Shown: positions 1 through 8,342 of the stretch, piece after piece
How positions within the stretch are numbered: position 1 is the stretch's first letter
How the letters are laid out: each line of letters begins with the position of its first letter
DNA from: Phytomonospora endophytica
Lineage (GTDB): Bacteria > Actinomycetota > Actinomycetes > Mycobacteriales > Micromonosporaceae
DNA: 64,000 nucleotides
Direction of reading: 5' to 3'
NCBI RefSeq assembly: GCF_014202425.1
Contig: NZ_JACHGT010000001.1
Location: 165,160-229,159, forward strand
Notes under the pieces: model-generated
Databases searched by the model: none
Seen by the model: only the letters and a program-made list of their open reading frames with translations
What the model was told of the DNA's origin: nothing
Position numbers and translations under genes: made by a program

Positions 1-567
1 CTCGCCGAGCGCCGTCGCACGGGCCGCCACATCGGGATGTACCCCGAGACCAAGCACCCGAGCTACTTCCGCTCCATCGGCCTCCCGCTGGAGGACACGC
101 TGGTCCGGACGCTGCGCAGGAACCGTCTCGACGGCAAGAAGTCGGGCGTGCTGCTCCAGTCCTTCGAGCAGGACAGCCTCCGGCGCCTCAAGGCGAAGGT
201 CGGCAACCGCCTGCACTGGGCGACCGAGACGACGCCGACGGCGGCGGTCCTCGACGCCTACGCCGAGCTGGGGCACGGCATCAACTTCACCAAGAACCTG
301 ATCATCCCGCGCGACGCCGCCGGCAACCTCACCACGCCGACCACCGTCGTCGCCGAGGCCAAGGCGAGGGGCCTCACGGTGCACGCCTGGACCTTCCGCA
401 GTGAGAACAACTTCCTGCCCACCAACCTGCGCGTCGGCACCGACCCGGCCGCCTGGGGCGACTTCCGCGCCGAGTACGACGCCTTCCTCGCCACCGGCAT
501 CGACGGCCTGTTCACCGACTTCCCCGACAAGGCCATCGAGGCCCGCGACGCGGCCTGCGAGGACTAG
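1..567 (+). CDS. Glycerophosphodiester phosphodiesterase, C-terminal part (5' end outside window)
   Basis: The frame is open from base 1 to a TAG stop and carries about 188 residues of the C-terminal half of a GDPD-family TIM barrel. These enzymes hydrolyse glycerophosphodiesters to an alcohol and glycerol-3-phosphate and are often exported (GlpQ type). Typical late-barrel segments are visible: an IGMYPETKHPSYF strand near the beginning (Glu and Lys of the active site), a VLLQSFEQ strand, GLTVHAWTFRSEN, and the terminal GIDGLFTDFPDKAIEAR. The signal peptide and the N-terminal catalytic His/Glu lie upstream and cannot be checked. A perfect hairpin follows the stop codon, so this is probably the last gene of its transcript. 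Confidence 0.85.
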   Translation, partial: LAERRRTGRHIGMYPETKHPSYFRSIGLPLEDTLVRTLRRNRLDGKKSGVLLQSFEQDSLRRLKAKVGNRLHWATETTPTAAVLDAYAELGHGINFTKNLIIPRDAAGNLTTPTTVVAEAKARGLTVHAWTFRSENNFLPTNLRVGTDPAAWGDFRAEYDAFLATGIDGLFTDFPDKAIEARDAACED

Positions 568-589
568 CCCCGGTCGTGCGAAAGCCTGA

Positions 590-620
590 GCGGCACCGGA
601 TTCACCAGGTCCGGTGCCGC
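590..620 (+). terminator. Hairpin terminator after the GDPD gene
   Basis: An 11-bp perfect inverted repeat (590-600 pairs with 610-620) with a 9-nt loop lies 22 nt after the stop codon. It has no U-tract, as is common in high-GC actinobacteria. A second small hairpin with a TTCG loop follows at 628-643. Confidence 0.7.
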
Positions 621-745
621 GGTGCGTCGGTGTTTCGACACCGTCTCGGCGGACGGGCGGATACGCTGGATCCCCATCCGACCAACGAGGCCACACGCAG
701 TCGAGTCGGTCGGCGCGCCTTGAGGATTGCCGACGGTGCCTGCCC

Positions 746-1612
746 ATGAATCATTTAGCCGCTGAATCCCCCGAGCCCGTGCCAGCCTGGACACCGCCCG
801 AGGACCGGCACGTGTTCAACGAGGATTTTCCCTGGGACGCGTTCGACTCCGAGTGGTACCACTCCCTCAACTACGCGACCCTGCGCGACGACGACCACGA
901 CATCCTGACGATCGTGCGGGACTTCTTCACCGAGGCCCACGCGCAGGACCGTCCCGAGCGCGCCTGGAGCGGCCTCGACGTCGGCACCGGCGCCAACCTG
1001 TACCCGGCCCTGTCCATGCTGCCCTTCTGCCGGCGGATCCGCCTGCACGAGTTCTCCGCGAGCAACGTCTCGTGGCTGGAGCGCGAGATCGGCGGCGGCT
1101 TCCGGCCGAGCTGGGATCCTTTCTGGGCGGCGCTGTGCGAACGCGAGCCCTACGCGGCGGTCGCCGATCCCCGCGCGAGGCTGCGGGAGGTCGCCGAGGT
1201 CTGCCAGGACAGCGTGTTCACGCTGTCCGACGGTGCGGAGACCGGTCCGCGGGACGTCTTCAACGGCCTCGCGGTGCGGACCTGGGACGTTGGCACGATG
1301 TTCTTCGGGGCGGAGTCGATGACGACCGACTTCGTCGAGTTCAAGCTGGCCGTCGGCCGCTTCATGCACTCCCTGCGGCCGGGCGCGCCCTTCGCGGCGG
1401 CGTTCATGCGCGACTCGAAGGGCTACACCGTCGGGGACGTCGACTTCCCGGCCGTCGCGATCAAGGAGCAGGACGTCGCGGAGTGCCTCGAAGGCCTCGC
1501 CTCGCGCGTGGAGGTTCAGGTGACGGGACTGGAGGCGACCTTGCGGGCCGGGTACGGCGGCATGATCGTGGCGACCGGCCGGGCGGCCGACGGGAGAGCC
1601 GGCTGGCGGTGA
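746..1612 (+). CDS. SCO2525-like / NNMT-PNMT-TEMT-type SAM-dependent methyltransferase, copy 1
   Basis: A 288-residue class I methyltransferase. The SAM-binding strand reads LDVGTGANLYPALSML (about residues 80-95) and the core ends in GYGGMIVATGRA, both as in the nicotinamide/phenylethanolamine N-methyltransferase-like family found in actinomycetes. The conserved stretch WDVGTMFFGAES and the HSLRPGAPFAAAFM strand are shared almost word for word with the paralogue at 2757-3560. ATG 746 was chosen because similarity to the paralogue starts just after it; no convincing Shine-Dalgarno is visible. The substrate is unknown. From memory, this family (NCBI name SCO2525 family) is usually encoded next to SCO2521-SCO2524-type genes, as here. 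Confidence 0.8.
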   Translation: MNHLAAESPEPVPAWTPPEDRHVFNEDFPWDAFDSEWYHSLNYATLRDDDHDILTIVRDFFTEAHAQDRPERAWSGLDVGTGANLYPALSMLPFCRRIRLHEFSASNVSWLEREIGGGFRPSWDPFWAALCEREPYAAVADPRARLREVAEVCQDSVFTLSDGAETGPRDVFNGLAVRTWDVGTMFFGAESMTTDFVEFKLAVGRFMHSLRPGAPFAAAFMRDSKGYTVGDVDFPAVAIKEQDVAECLEGLASRVEVQVTGLEATLRAGYGGMIVATGRAADGRAGWR

Positions 1613-2743
1613 CCGCGGCCCGGGCCGCGCGAAAACGCGCGGCCCGGCGGCACACCGTCCATGCGGGATATGCGCGCGTCGCTCCCGTACGAGGGCTTGC
1701 CCTCGTACGGACGGAAACCGTGCGGTTCTCGGCGATGCCCAACGTCACCCGTGCCCGACGCTGTCCTCGCATACGGATGGAATAGGGGCACTCGGCCCGG
1801 TCATGGGGTTTCCTCGCCGACGCGGCACCGGCGACTCGGCGCCGACCGCGACGCGATCGCCTCGCCGATCACGTGATCCGATTCTTTGCCTCCTTCGCGG
1901 CGGACGGAATGAGGAACCGTGACTCCGTCCGGGCGTTGAGCCGGACACCCGCCGTGGAAGTGGCGGCCCGTCTTCATTCCGCATGGGAATCCTTCCCATG
2001 CGAGTCCGCAAAGGACACGATGCGTTCTCTTTCGCGGCACGCCCGTCCGTGCCGAAAAGGGCGGAATCCCATTGTCGGCGACTTGCCTCCCATTGCCCGA
2101 CAGGCGAACTCCAGATCGTCCCGGTGGCAATGGTTCGACCGCGTTACGGCGGTCCTTTTCCCGTTTCTCCCGCGAACTCCGGGTGACTCCCGGTTCCGCA
2201 GCGTCGGCTCCGCTTCACGACGCCATGCCCGAGCGCGTTTGAGTAACGTGAATCATTGGGTATGTAGTCATCGACACCTGTCCGTCGCCATAGGACTGAG
2301 GATCAGGACGCATGGTGACGCGGTGACGAGATCGCGTCCCGCTCACCGTCGTGGGTGGACGGGTCCGCCGGTCAGGTGGGGTGGCTCCCACGGTCGGGGG
2401 ATGCCGGCCGGCCGCTCGGCCCGGGTTCAGTGATCGGCGGCGGACGGCGCACCCGGGTGTCCGCCGAGGTGGGCGGCGACCGTCGGCCGGTCTCGATCGC
2501 CGGCCCCTATATGGAACTGTGATGCGACCTTCGGTCGCGCAACCCGAGGTCGTTTGGGTGCGTGTAAAGGGATCCGTGCTTCGGTGCCGATCGGGCCCCG
2601 ACAGTCCCTTGTAGAACCGAAGCTAATGTGGATAGATGGTCGATCAGGCCGGCTCGCACTTCGCGGTCGGTCGGCGACCCACGATGATCTTGTAGGAGCT
2701 CATCCATGCATCCTCTCCGTGAGGACCCTGCTACGGAGCGGGG
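1613..2743. other. 1.1-kb region between the two methyltransferase paralogues, no credible gene
   Basis: No frame here has normal actinobacterial codon use; the longest ones translate to Arg/Pro/Ser-rich nonsense. The region holds a 12-bp stem with almost no loop at 1685-1710 (likely terminator of copy 1), a 12-bp palindrome GATCACGTGATC at 1867-1878, and a 9-bp inverted repeat at 1981-2001 (GCATGGGAA, 3-nt gap, TTCCCATGC). It is somewhat less GC-rich than its neighbours. It could be a long regulatory leader, an unrecognised RNA or the remnant of a lost gene. Confidence 0.5.
1685..1710 (+). terminator. Strong hairpin after methyltransferase copy 1
   Basis: CCGTACGAGGGC (1685-1696) pairs perfectly with 1699-1710; only TT separates the arms, so the real loop opens the innermost pair. 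It lies 73 nt after the stop codon at 1612. Confidence 0.55.
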
Positions 2744-2749
2744 TAATAT
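2744..2749 (+). promoter_or_regulatory. -10 box TAATAT for a leaderless methyltransferase transcript
   Basis: TAATAT lies exactly 7 nt before GTG 2757, the spacing of leaderless actinobacterial genes. The surrounding GGTAATATCCCCTCC-GTG is nearly identical to GGTAACATCCCCTCC-ATG before the enoyl-CoA hydratase gene at 22137. This decides for GTG 2757 over the upstream ATG 2706. Confidence 0.6.
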
Positions 2750-2756
2750 CCCCTCC

Positions 2757-3560
2757 GTGACCGAGCCAGCACTGTCCCTTAGTCGCAACGACGACTTTGT
2801 CTGGGACACCTTCAATGCCGCGTGGTACCAGGAGCACAACTACGGGACCCTGCGTCCGGACGACGAGGAGATCCTGCAGACGGTGCGCGACTTCTTCGCC
2901 GCCGTCTACGCCGAGGACCGGCCGACGCGAAAGTGGCACGGTATCGATGTCGGCCCGGGAGCCAATCTCTATCCCTCGCTGTCGATGCTGCCGTTCTGTG
3001 AGAGCATTCGCCTTCACGAATACTCCGAGAACAACGTCGCCTGGCTTCGCGCGGAGATCCAGGGCGGCTACGGAGAATCCTGGGACGCCTTCTGGAAGAT
3101 CCTCACCGAGAATCCCGCCTACCGTTCGGTCGAAGACCCTCGCGCGGCCCTGAAGAAGATCGCCGACGTCAACAAGGACAGCGTCTTTCGCCTGGACGAG
3201 GTCAAGGTCGAGGGCGGCAGTCTGCTGGATCTGCCCGCCGAGCAATGGGACGTCGGCACGATGTTCTTCGTCGCCGAGTCGCTCACCGGTGAGAAGGCCG
3301 AGTTCGAAAAGGCCGTCCGCAAGTTCGTGCACTCATTGCGCCCCCGTGCACCGTTCGCCGCGGCGTTCATGAAGGATTCGGCCGGCTACTTCGTCGACGA
3401 CCAGCGCTTTCCGGCCGTTGCGATCACGGAGGCCGATGTGAGAGAGTGCTTGACAAGCCTCGCGTCCAATGTGGATGTTCGGGTGCTGGGGCAAGACGCC
3501 TCCCTGCGGGACGGTTACGGCGGGATGATCATCGCGACCGGGAGGGCGGGCGACAACTGA
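2757..3560 (+). CDS. SCO2525-like / NNMT-PNMT-TEMT-type SAM-dependent methyltransferase, copy 2
   Basis: A 267-residue methyltransferase strongly similar to the product of 746-1612. It has the same SAM-binding motif (IDVGPGANLYPSLSML), the same WDVGTMFFVAES and HSLRPRAPFAAAFMKDS blocks, and the same GYGGMIIATGRAG end. The start is taken as GTG 2757 because a TAATAT -10 box sits 7 nt upstream; an in-frame ATG at 2706 would add 17 residues with no similarity to copy 1. It is followed after 29 nt by the SCO2524-like gene in the same direction, so it is probably the first gene of that operon and its dedicated methyltransferase. The methyl acceptor is unknown. Confidence 0.82.
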   Translation: MTEPALSLSRNDDFVWDTFNAAWYQEHNYGTLRPDDEEILQTVRDFFAAVYAEDRPTRKWHGIDVGPGANLYPSLSMLPFCESIRLHEYSENNVAWLRAEIQGGYGESWDAFWKILTENPAYRSVEDPRAALKKIADVNKDSVFRLDEVKVEGGSLLDLPAEQWDVGTMFFVAESLTGEKAEFEKAVRKFVHSLRPRAPFAAAFMKDSAGYFVDDQRFPAVAITEADVRECLTSLASNVDVRVLGQDASLRDGYGGMIIATGRAGDN

Positions 3561-3589
3561 AGCTGTGACGGGAGGATGGTTGAGGTCCC

Positions 3590-5446
3590 ATGAGGATTCA
3601 ACCGAGACAGCACCTGCTTGAGATCTGGGAAGCGCTCATCCGTTCGTCCTATGTCAAGGACGAGAGTTCCAAGGAGAGCCACTGGGCGTGGGGCGGTGCC
3701 GACAGCGACGATTCGGTCTATGACACGCAGCAACTCCTCTGCCTGATGTTCCCGGCGGCCGAGGTGCCCGCGTTCGCCCTGGAGACCCCCGACGAGACCA
3801 TCGACGCGGTCGTCGGCGTGCTCGCCCCCTTCGGGACCGCCATTCAGATCCCGCGTGTCCTCACGCGGATCCTCACCTCCTACCTCGAACGCCACAGCGA
3901 CACCGATGGCAATCCGCGCTTCGCGGGAGGGGGGTACTTCGTCAGCGACACCGGCGAGTCCCCCTCCGAGGAGCAGCGCACCCTCGACGTCACCGAGTCC
4001 TTCGCGCTCTCGATCACGCTGACCCTGGCGATCCTCGGTTTCGCGCGCAAGTTCCGTGAGGGGCTGCGCAGCAAGAGCTACATCGCCGAGGCCGAGAAGC
4101 TGGAGGCCCTGGCCAGTAAGCGGCTCACCGCCGCCATGGTCGGCCTCCTGCGAAGTTTCACGGTCAACGCCTTCGAGGCCGAGTCCCCTGAGGGCCGGCT
4201 CCTGCTGGCGTCGATGAACGAGACGAACCTGCCGACGCGCCGGCTCGTCGAGGAACTGCGCCGCGAACTCCGTGACGTCAACGCCGGTCTGCGCGACCTG
4301 ACCATCGGTTCGGGCCGCGAGGCCGAACTCGAAGGCCAGACGACGCTCTTCGAGTGCGGCTGGTCCTGGGGCGTCATCGACGGTGCCCCCGAGATCGTGG
4401 ACGCCACCGCCGGCGGCACCCAGCGTCCCGGCGTCGCGCAGGACGCGCCCTACCTGTACTTCACCACCGTCGCCCTCGACGGCATCGCCGACCTGTTCTC
4501 CACCCGTACCCGCGTCCTCGGCCTGCTCGACGCCGAACAGCGACGCCTCGCCGACTCGCTCCAGCTGCGCTGGGAGATGACCCAGCGCTACTGGGCGAAG
4601 CTGGCGACCTTCGGTGTCGGCGACCGCTGGCCCCTGGAGAGCATGCCGTGGAACACCACCGACGCCGAGCACTCCGACTACTTCAGCCTCCTGGTGTCGG
4701 CCATCGTCACCCGTGACATGGTCGAGCGCCGCGCCTCCGACGAGCGGCTCAGCCGCCTCGGCCGCGTCCTGGCCGAACTCGCCAAACGCGGTCGCGTCAC
4801 CGAACGCGCCGAAGGCGCCGACCCCGCCGTCCGGCTGCACTCGCCCGGTCTGCGCGTGGGTCTCGGCGGAGCCGACAAGGTCGGCGGGCCCCAGCTGTAC
4901 TGGCAGGTCTCGGACTTCGGCGCCGTTCTGCTCAAGCGCATCGTGCGGATCGCCGCCCTGATCGACGACGTGGAGCTGCGCGACGAACTGCTCCGCCTCG
5001 GCGACCGGGTATGGGACCACCTCGTCCAGCGGCGGCTGAGCGCCGGCGCGTTCAAGGACCTGTGGGACGAGCCGTCCAATGTGTACGCGCAGCTCGGCGA
5101 GGGTCACTCGCTCACCGCTTCCTGGCACCACACGATCCGTGTGGTCGAGAGCCTCGTCGGTGCCGCCGAGCTCGTCCGAAGCGACCCGCCGCGCAGCGAG
5201 TTCATGATCCGCCAGGCACAGCACTCGATCAGCGAGGCCGAGCACCTCTACGACCAGGAACTGCTCGACGGGGGAGCCGAGAGCGGCAAGTCGATCCGCG
5301 ACCTGCTGCAGACGGTCCACGCGAACCTGTTGCGCGCCAAGGAGATCCAGTACGAGCGCCCGGCCAGCGCGGTGGCCATCGTGCAGAAGGTGCTTCGCGA
5401 GCTCGACCGGCTCGCCGCGGCCCGTCAGGACGCCAAGGGGAGGTAG
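3590..5446 (+). CDS. SCO2524-family protein of unknown function
   Basis: A 618-residue protein without signal peptide or clear membrane span. It is mostly helical, with a charged region around residues 205-245 (RRLVEELRRELRDVNAGLRDLTIGSGREAELEG) that could form a coiled coil, and an N-terminal segment LLEIWEALIRSSYV. No enzyme motif was recognised. The gene order methyltransferase / large helical protein / variant P-loop protein / 330-residue protein matches what I recall of the SCO2525-SCO2522 block of Streptomyces coelicolor, and the assignment rests mainly on that context and size. ATG 3590 is preceded by a short GAGGT. The next gene begins 3 nt after its stop, so the two are co-transcribed. 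Confidence 0.7.
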   Translation: MRIQPRQHLLEIWEALIRSSYVKDESSKESHWAWGGADSDDSVYDTQQLLCLMFPAAEVPAFALETPDETIDAVVGVLAPFGTAIQIPRVLTRILTSYLERHSDTDGNPRFAGGGYFVSDTGESPSEEQRTLDVTESFALSITLTLAILGFARKFREGLRSKSYIAEAEKLEALASKRLTAAMVGLLRSFTVNAFEAESPEGRLLLASMNETNLPTRRLVEELRRELRDVNAGLRDLTIGSGREAELEGQTTLFECGWSWGVIDGAPEIVDATAGGTQRPGVAQDAPYLYFTTVALDGIADLFSTRTRVLGLLDAEQRRLADSLQLRWEMTQRYWAKLATFGVGDRWPLESMPWNTTDAEHSDYFSLLVSAIVTRDMVERRASDERLSRLGRVLAELAKRGRVTERAEGADPAVRLHSPGLRVGLGGADKVGGPQLYWQVSDFGAVLLKRIVRIAALIDDVELRDELLRLGDRVWDHLVQRRLSAGAFKDLWDEPSNVYAQLGEGHSLTASWHHTIRVVESLVGAAELVRSDPPRSEFMIRQAQHSISEAEHLYDQELLDGGAESGKSIRDLLQTVHANLLRAKEIQYERPASAVAIVQKVLRELDRLAAARQDAKGR

Positions 5447-5448
5447 AG

Positions 5449-6360
5449 GTGCTGGTCTTCGCCACCTCGGACAAGGGCGGCACCGGTCGATCGGTGACCA
5501 GCTGCAACATCGTGTACCGCCACGCGCTGCACGGTGGCAATGTCGCGTACCTGGACTTCGACTTCGGTTCGCCGACCTCGGGTGCCATCTTCAACATCGA
5601 CGGCGCGACGCGTGGGACCACCCGCGGCGGGCTGCACAAGTACCTGCTCGGCGAGATCCCCGAGCCGACGCGCCTGGAGATCTGGGACGAGTCGGACCGC
5701 TCCAGCCTGCGCGGCCGTCCCGACGGCGCCGGGCGCCTGACGCTGTTCCCGGGTGACGAGGGCGGCGGCGAGTTCGCCGCCAGCCCGGAGATCGTCGGCC
5801 GCTGCATCAGCCTGTTCTCGCGGCTGGAGGAGGAGTACGACCTCACGCTCGTCGACTTGAGCGCGGGCCGCTCCTACGCCACCGACATCGTCCTGCGCGC
5901 CACCGCAGACCCGTCCCTGTCGAAGGTCATCTCGCGCTGGCTGATCTTCCACCGCTGGACCCGGCAGCACGTCTACGCCGCCGCCGGCCTCGCCTACGGC
6001 GACCGCGGGATCATCAAGTCCGGCGAGGAGCGCGGGCACGACCACGACAAGCTGAAGGACACCATCCGCTTCGTGCGCACGGCCGTGATGGACCCCCGCT
6101 CCCAGGAACTGTCGGGACTGCGGGCCGCCCAGGTCGCCTGGCTCAACGACGTCAACGACGACCTGCGCGAGCTCGCCGGGCGCCTGCAGATCGGGCGTAC
6201 GACGATGCTCGGCTCGGTCCCGATCGACCCGGTGCTCCAGTGGCGCGAGCAGCTGATCTCCGACACCGACACGATCACCCGCCAGATCGCCAACCCGGCC
6301 ACCGTGGACGCCTTCGTGACGCTGGCGAAACGGCTGACCGATGAATGGCCGGACCTGTGA
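5449..6360 (+). CDS. SCO2523-family ParA/MinD-like protein with a variant P-loop
   Basis: A 303-residue SIMIBI-class protein. The N-terminus VLVFATSDKGGTGRSVTSCN copies the deviant Walker A of ParA/MinD (KGGxGK[ST]), but the invariant second lysine is arginine. The signature first lysine is kept. A Walker-B-like strand YDLTLVDLSAGRSYATD lies around residue 137, and AYLDFDFGSPTSG resembles the ParA switch region. GTG 5449 has an excellent AGGGGAGG upstream and lies 3 nt after the preceding stop. The sequence overlaps the next gene by 16 nt. The K-to-R change argues that ATP hydrolysis is altered or lost, so a scaffold or switch role is as likely as a motor role. There is no ParB partner and no parS-like site, so chromosome segregation is unlikely. 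Confidence 0.75.
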   Translation: MLVFATSDKGGTGRSVTSCNIVYRHALHGGNVAYLDFDFGSPTSGAIFNIDGATRGTTRGGLHKYLLGEIPEPTRLEIWDESDRSSLRGRPDGAGRLTLFPGDEGGGEFAASPEIVGRCISLFSRLEEEYDLTLVDLSAGRSYATDIVLRATADPSLSKVISRWLIFHRWTRQHVYAAAGLAYGDRGIIKSGEERGHDHDKLKDTIRFVRTAVMDPRSQELSGLRAAQVAWLNDVNDDLRELAGRLQIGRTTMLGSVPIDPVLQWREQLISDTDTITRQIANPATVDAFVTLAKRLTDEWPDL

Positions 6361-7340
6361 GCGGCCCGGGGGCGACGACCTTCTCGGAGTCCACCAACGA
6401 ACCGAAGATCGCCTCGACCCCGCTGGCGCACCTGTCGATCGAGCTCGGCCACCTCTACATGGAGGACTACGCCGCCGGGATGGACCGGCTGGTGTCGCAC
6501 TTCGCGAAGGTGAAGACCTGGGCGGCGACGGCTGAGGCCGACGCCGCCGAGGCACTGCGCAGGGTCGGCAAGACGCCCCGGATCAGCACGTGCTTCCTGA
6601 TCGACGACTACTTCACGCGCTTCTCCACCCCGGGCAAGGTCATCGCCGACGTGCTGACCGCCGCGGAGGCCAACGAGGTCCGGATCGACTACGTGGCGCG
6701 CGAGGCCGGTTGCGCCCAGGCGGGGGAGGTGTCTCCGGCGAGTCTGGTCGAGGCGCGGCTGGTCGCCGACCCGCCGCCGGGCACGAACGGCCACCGGCCG
6801 CCGGTCGGCGTGGTCGGCTGGCTGTCCAACGGGCAGCGCAGTCCCGCCGCGGGCAGTGAGGCGATGGAGGCGCCGACGAAGTGGCGGCCGCCCTCGGAGA
6901 ACGCCGCGAACCGGCACTCGATCTTTCTCGACGTGGAGTTGTGGGACGTCAAGGGCGGCGAGCGGACCTGGTCGTGTCCCTTCCTGGCGGCGGTGTGGCA
7001 GCTGCTGCGCCTCGGCCTGCTGCGCGACAAGGGGGCCGTCGTGGCCGCGCCCGTGCTCTGCCCGGAGCTCGACACCGCCGCCGCGTGGTCCGACATGCCG
7101 GTGGTCATGCAGATGGACCAGAAGGCCCCGCCTTTCGCGGCCTACCGGACCTTCTCGATCCTCGACTCGCGCTTCCTGCACATCGAGCACGCCGTCCGCA
7201 CGATCCTGAGCCAGGTCGCCGTCGAACGCGCGGTCGCCGAGCTGGTCGCCGGGCGGGCCGCGGGCGAGAGGCTGGACTGTCCCGCGACCGTCGTCGAACG
7301 GCTGGAGTACTTCTTCACCGGCCCCCGCTGGACGGCCTAG
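6345..7340 (+). CDS. SCO2522-family protein of unknown function
   Basis: A 331-residue soluble protein with no signal peptide or membrane span. Notable segments are PLAHLSIELGHLYMEDYAAG (residues 25-44), RISTCFLIDDYFTRFSTPGKVIADVL (about 79-104) and a C-terminal AYRTFSILDSRFLHIEHAVRTIL. The ISTCFLIDDYF strand with adjacent acidic residues could be a catalytic or nucleotide-binding strand, but no known family motif can be named. It starts inside the end of the ParA-like gene (16-nt overlap), so translation is coupled. Its TAG stop shares three bases with the stop of the convergent gene on the other strand. Family assignment rests on gene order and size. Confidence 0.68.
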   Translation: MAGPVSGPGATTFSESTNEPKIASTPLAHLSIELGHLYMEDYAAGMDRLVSHFAKVKTWAATAEADAAEALRRVGKTPRISTCFLIDDYFTRFSTPGKVIADVLTAAEANEVRIDYVAREAGCAQAGEVSPASLVEARLVADPPPGTNGHRPPVGVVGWLSNGQRSPAAGSEAMEAPTKWRPPSENAANRHSIFLDVELWDVKGGERTWSCPFLAAVWQLLRLGLLRDKGAVVAAPVLCPELDTAAAWSDMPVVMQMDQKAPPFAAYRTFSILDSRFLHIEHAVRTILSQVAVERAVAELVAGRAAGERLDCPATVVERLEYFFTGPRWTA

Positions 7341-8311
7341 GCGGTTTCGCCCGGCTGCCGGACCGCGGCGATCTGGCGCCGGAACGGCACCGCGTCGTCC
7401 CACAGCGCCTCGAAGTCCTCGACGCGTTTGGTGAGCCTCTCGGGCTTGTTCATCAGGCGTGTGTTGACGATGACCGGGTCGGTGTCGCCGGTGTGCTGGG
7501 AGGCCGGCGTGGTCTCGTAGCTGACCTGGTTGTCGAAGAGTACGAAGTCGATGAGCGCGTCGTGCTTGGCCGGGTTGAGCACCCGGACGTCGATGCCGAC
7601 CTCCAGCTGCCGCTGGCAGATCTCGTGCAGGATCTCCTCGTCGGGGTCGTGCGGGTCGAGGACGTGGATCCGGCGGATGTGCACGCCCCGTTTGACGGCC
7701 TTGGCCTGCTCGGCGATGTAACGTCGCCCCAGGTCGCTGAGCAGGAAGTGCCGTCCGCCGACGTCGACGGTGTGCAGCGAGATGGCGTTGACGGCCTGGA
7801 CGGAGTTCTCGGTGAGGATGAGCAGCCAGTCGCGGTCCTCGCCGTCATAGGTGGTCTCGCGGTTGTGGATGAGCTCGTCGACGAAGGTCCGCAGGCCCAT
7901 GATCCGTTCCAGGATTAAGCCGTAGACGAGCGGATCGACGGCGCGCGAAACCCGGGTCATGCTTTGTATGAGAAGCAGCTGTTCCTCGTTCGGCAATGCC
8001 GAGGCCTCCATTCGCTCGAACAGTCCGGAGGCCTCGTTCAACTGCGAGAATTCCTTGTGGATCATCTTCTGGGCGTTGGTGCTCTCGGTCTTATAGGTGT
8101 ACTCGACCGAATCCAGGCGCCTCTCCACGTCGGTCAGGAACTGGGTCACGAAGGCCACCGAACCCAGAAAGACCGAGGCCATCCACGACCATGCCCCGTC
8201 GGGCAGGATCAGCTCCGTCAAGCCGAATCCGAAGGCGCCGATGATCCCGGTGACCAGCACCTTTCGCAGGATTGTCGACTTGTATTTACGCGGCGGATCA
8301 GGACTGCTCAC
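7337..8311 (-). CDS. Membrane-anchored protein with possible PLD-fold/DUF6879-like cytoplasmic domain
   Basis: A 324-residue protein with two adjacent N-terminal membrane helices (about residues 15-55: VLVTGIIGAFGFGLTELILP, then WSWMASVFLGSVAFVTQFL), a helical linker, and a C-terminal alpha/beta domain. That domain contains CQRQLEVGIDVRVLNPAKHDALIDFVLFDNQVSY, a pattern I know from HKD/PLD-like DUF6879 proteins of actinomycetes that lack the catalytic HxK. The linker includes a long segment of regularly spaced hydrophobics. GTG 8311 is preferred over ATG 8368 because GAGGT stands just before it. It lies 31 nt after the SCO2521-like gene and is likely its operon partner. It may tie the cassette to the membrane. 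Confidence 0.6.
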   Translation of the reverse strand: MSSPDPPRKYKSTILRKVLVTGIIGAFGFGLTELILPDGAWSWMASVFLGSVAFVTQFLTDVERRLDSVEYTYKTESTNAQKMIHKEFSQLNEASGLFERMEASALPNEEQLLLIQSMTRVSRAVDPLVYGLILERIMGLRTFVDELIHNRETTYDGEDRDWLLILTENSVQAVNAISLHTVDVGGRHFLLSDLGRRYIAEQAKAVKRGVHIRRIHVLDPHDPDEEILHEICQRQLEVGIDVRVLNPAKHDALIDFVLFDNQVSYETTPASQHTGDTDPVIVNTRLMNKPERLTKRVEDFEALWDDAVPFRRQIAAVRQPGETA

Positions 8312-8342
8312 GCGTACCTCGCAAAGGGTGGTGCCGCGACGG

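Noticed and set aside
1873-2433. 186-codon frame between the two methyltransferase genes
   Set aside because: Arg/Ser/His-rich, no third-position GC pattern, no homology-like blocks; treated as non-coding.
5449-6360. Chromosome- or plasmid-partition ParA
   Set aside because: The catalytic Lys of the P-loop is Arg, no parB or parS-like repeats are nearby, and the context is the SCO252x-type cassette.
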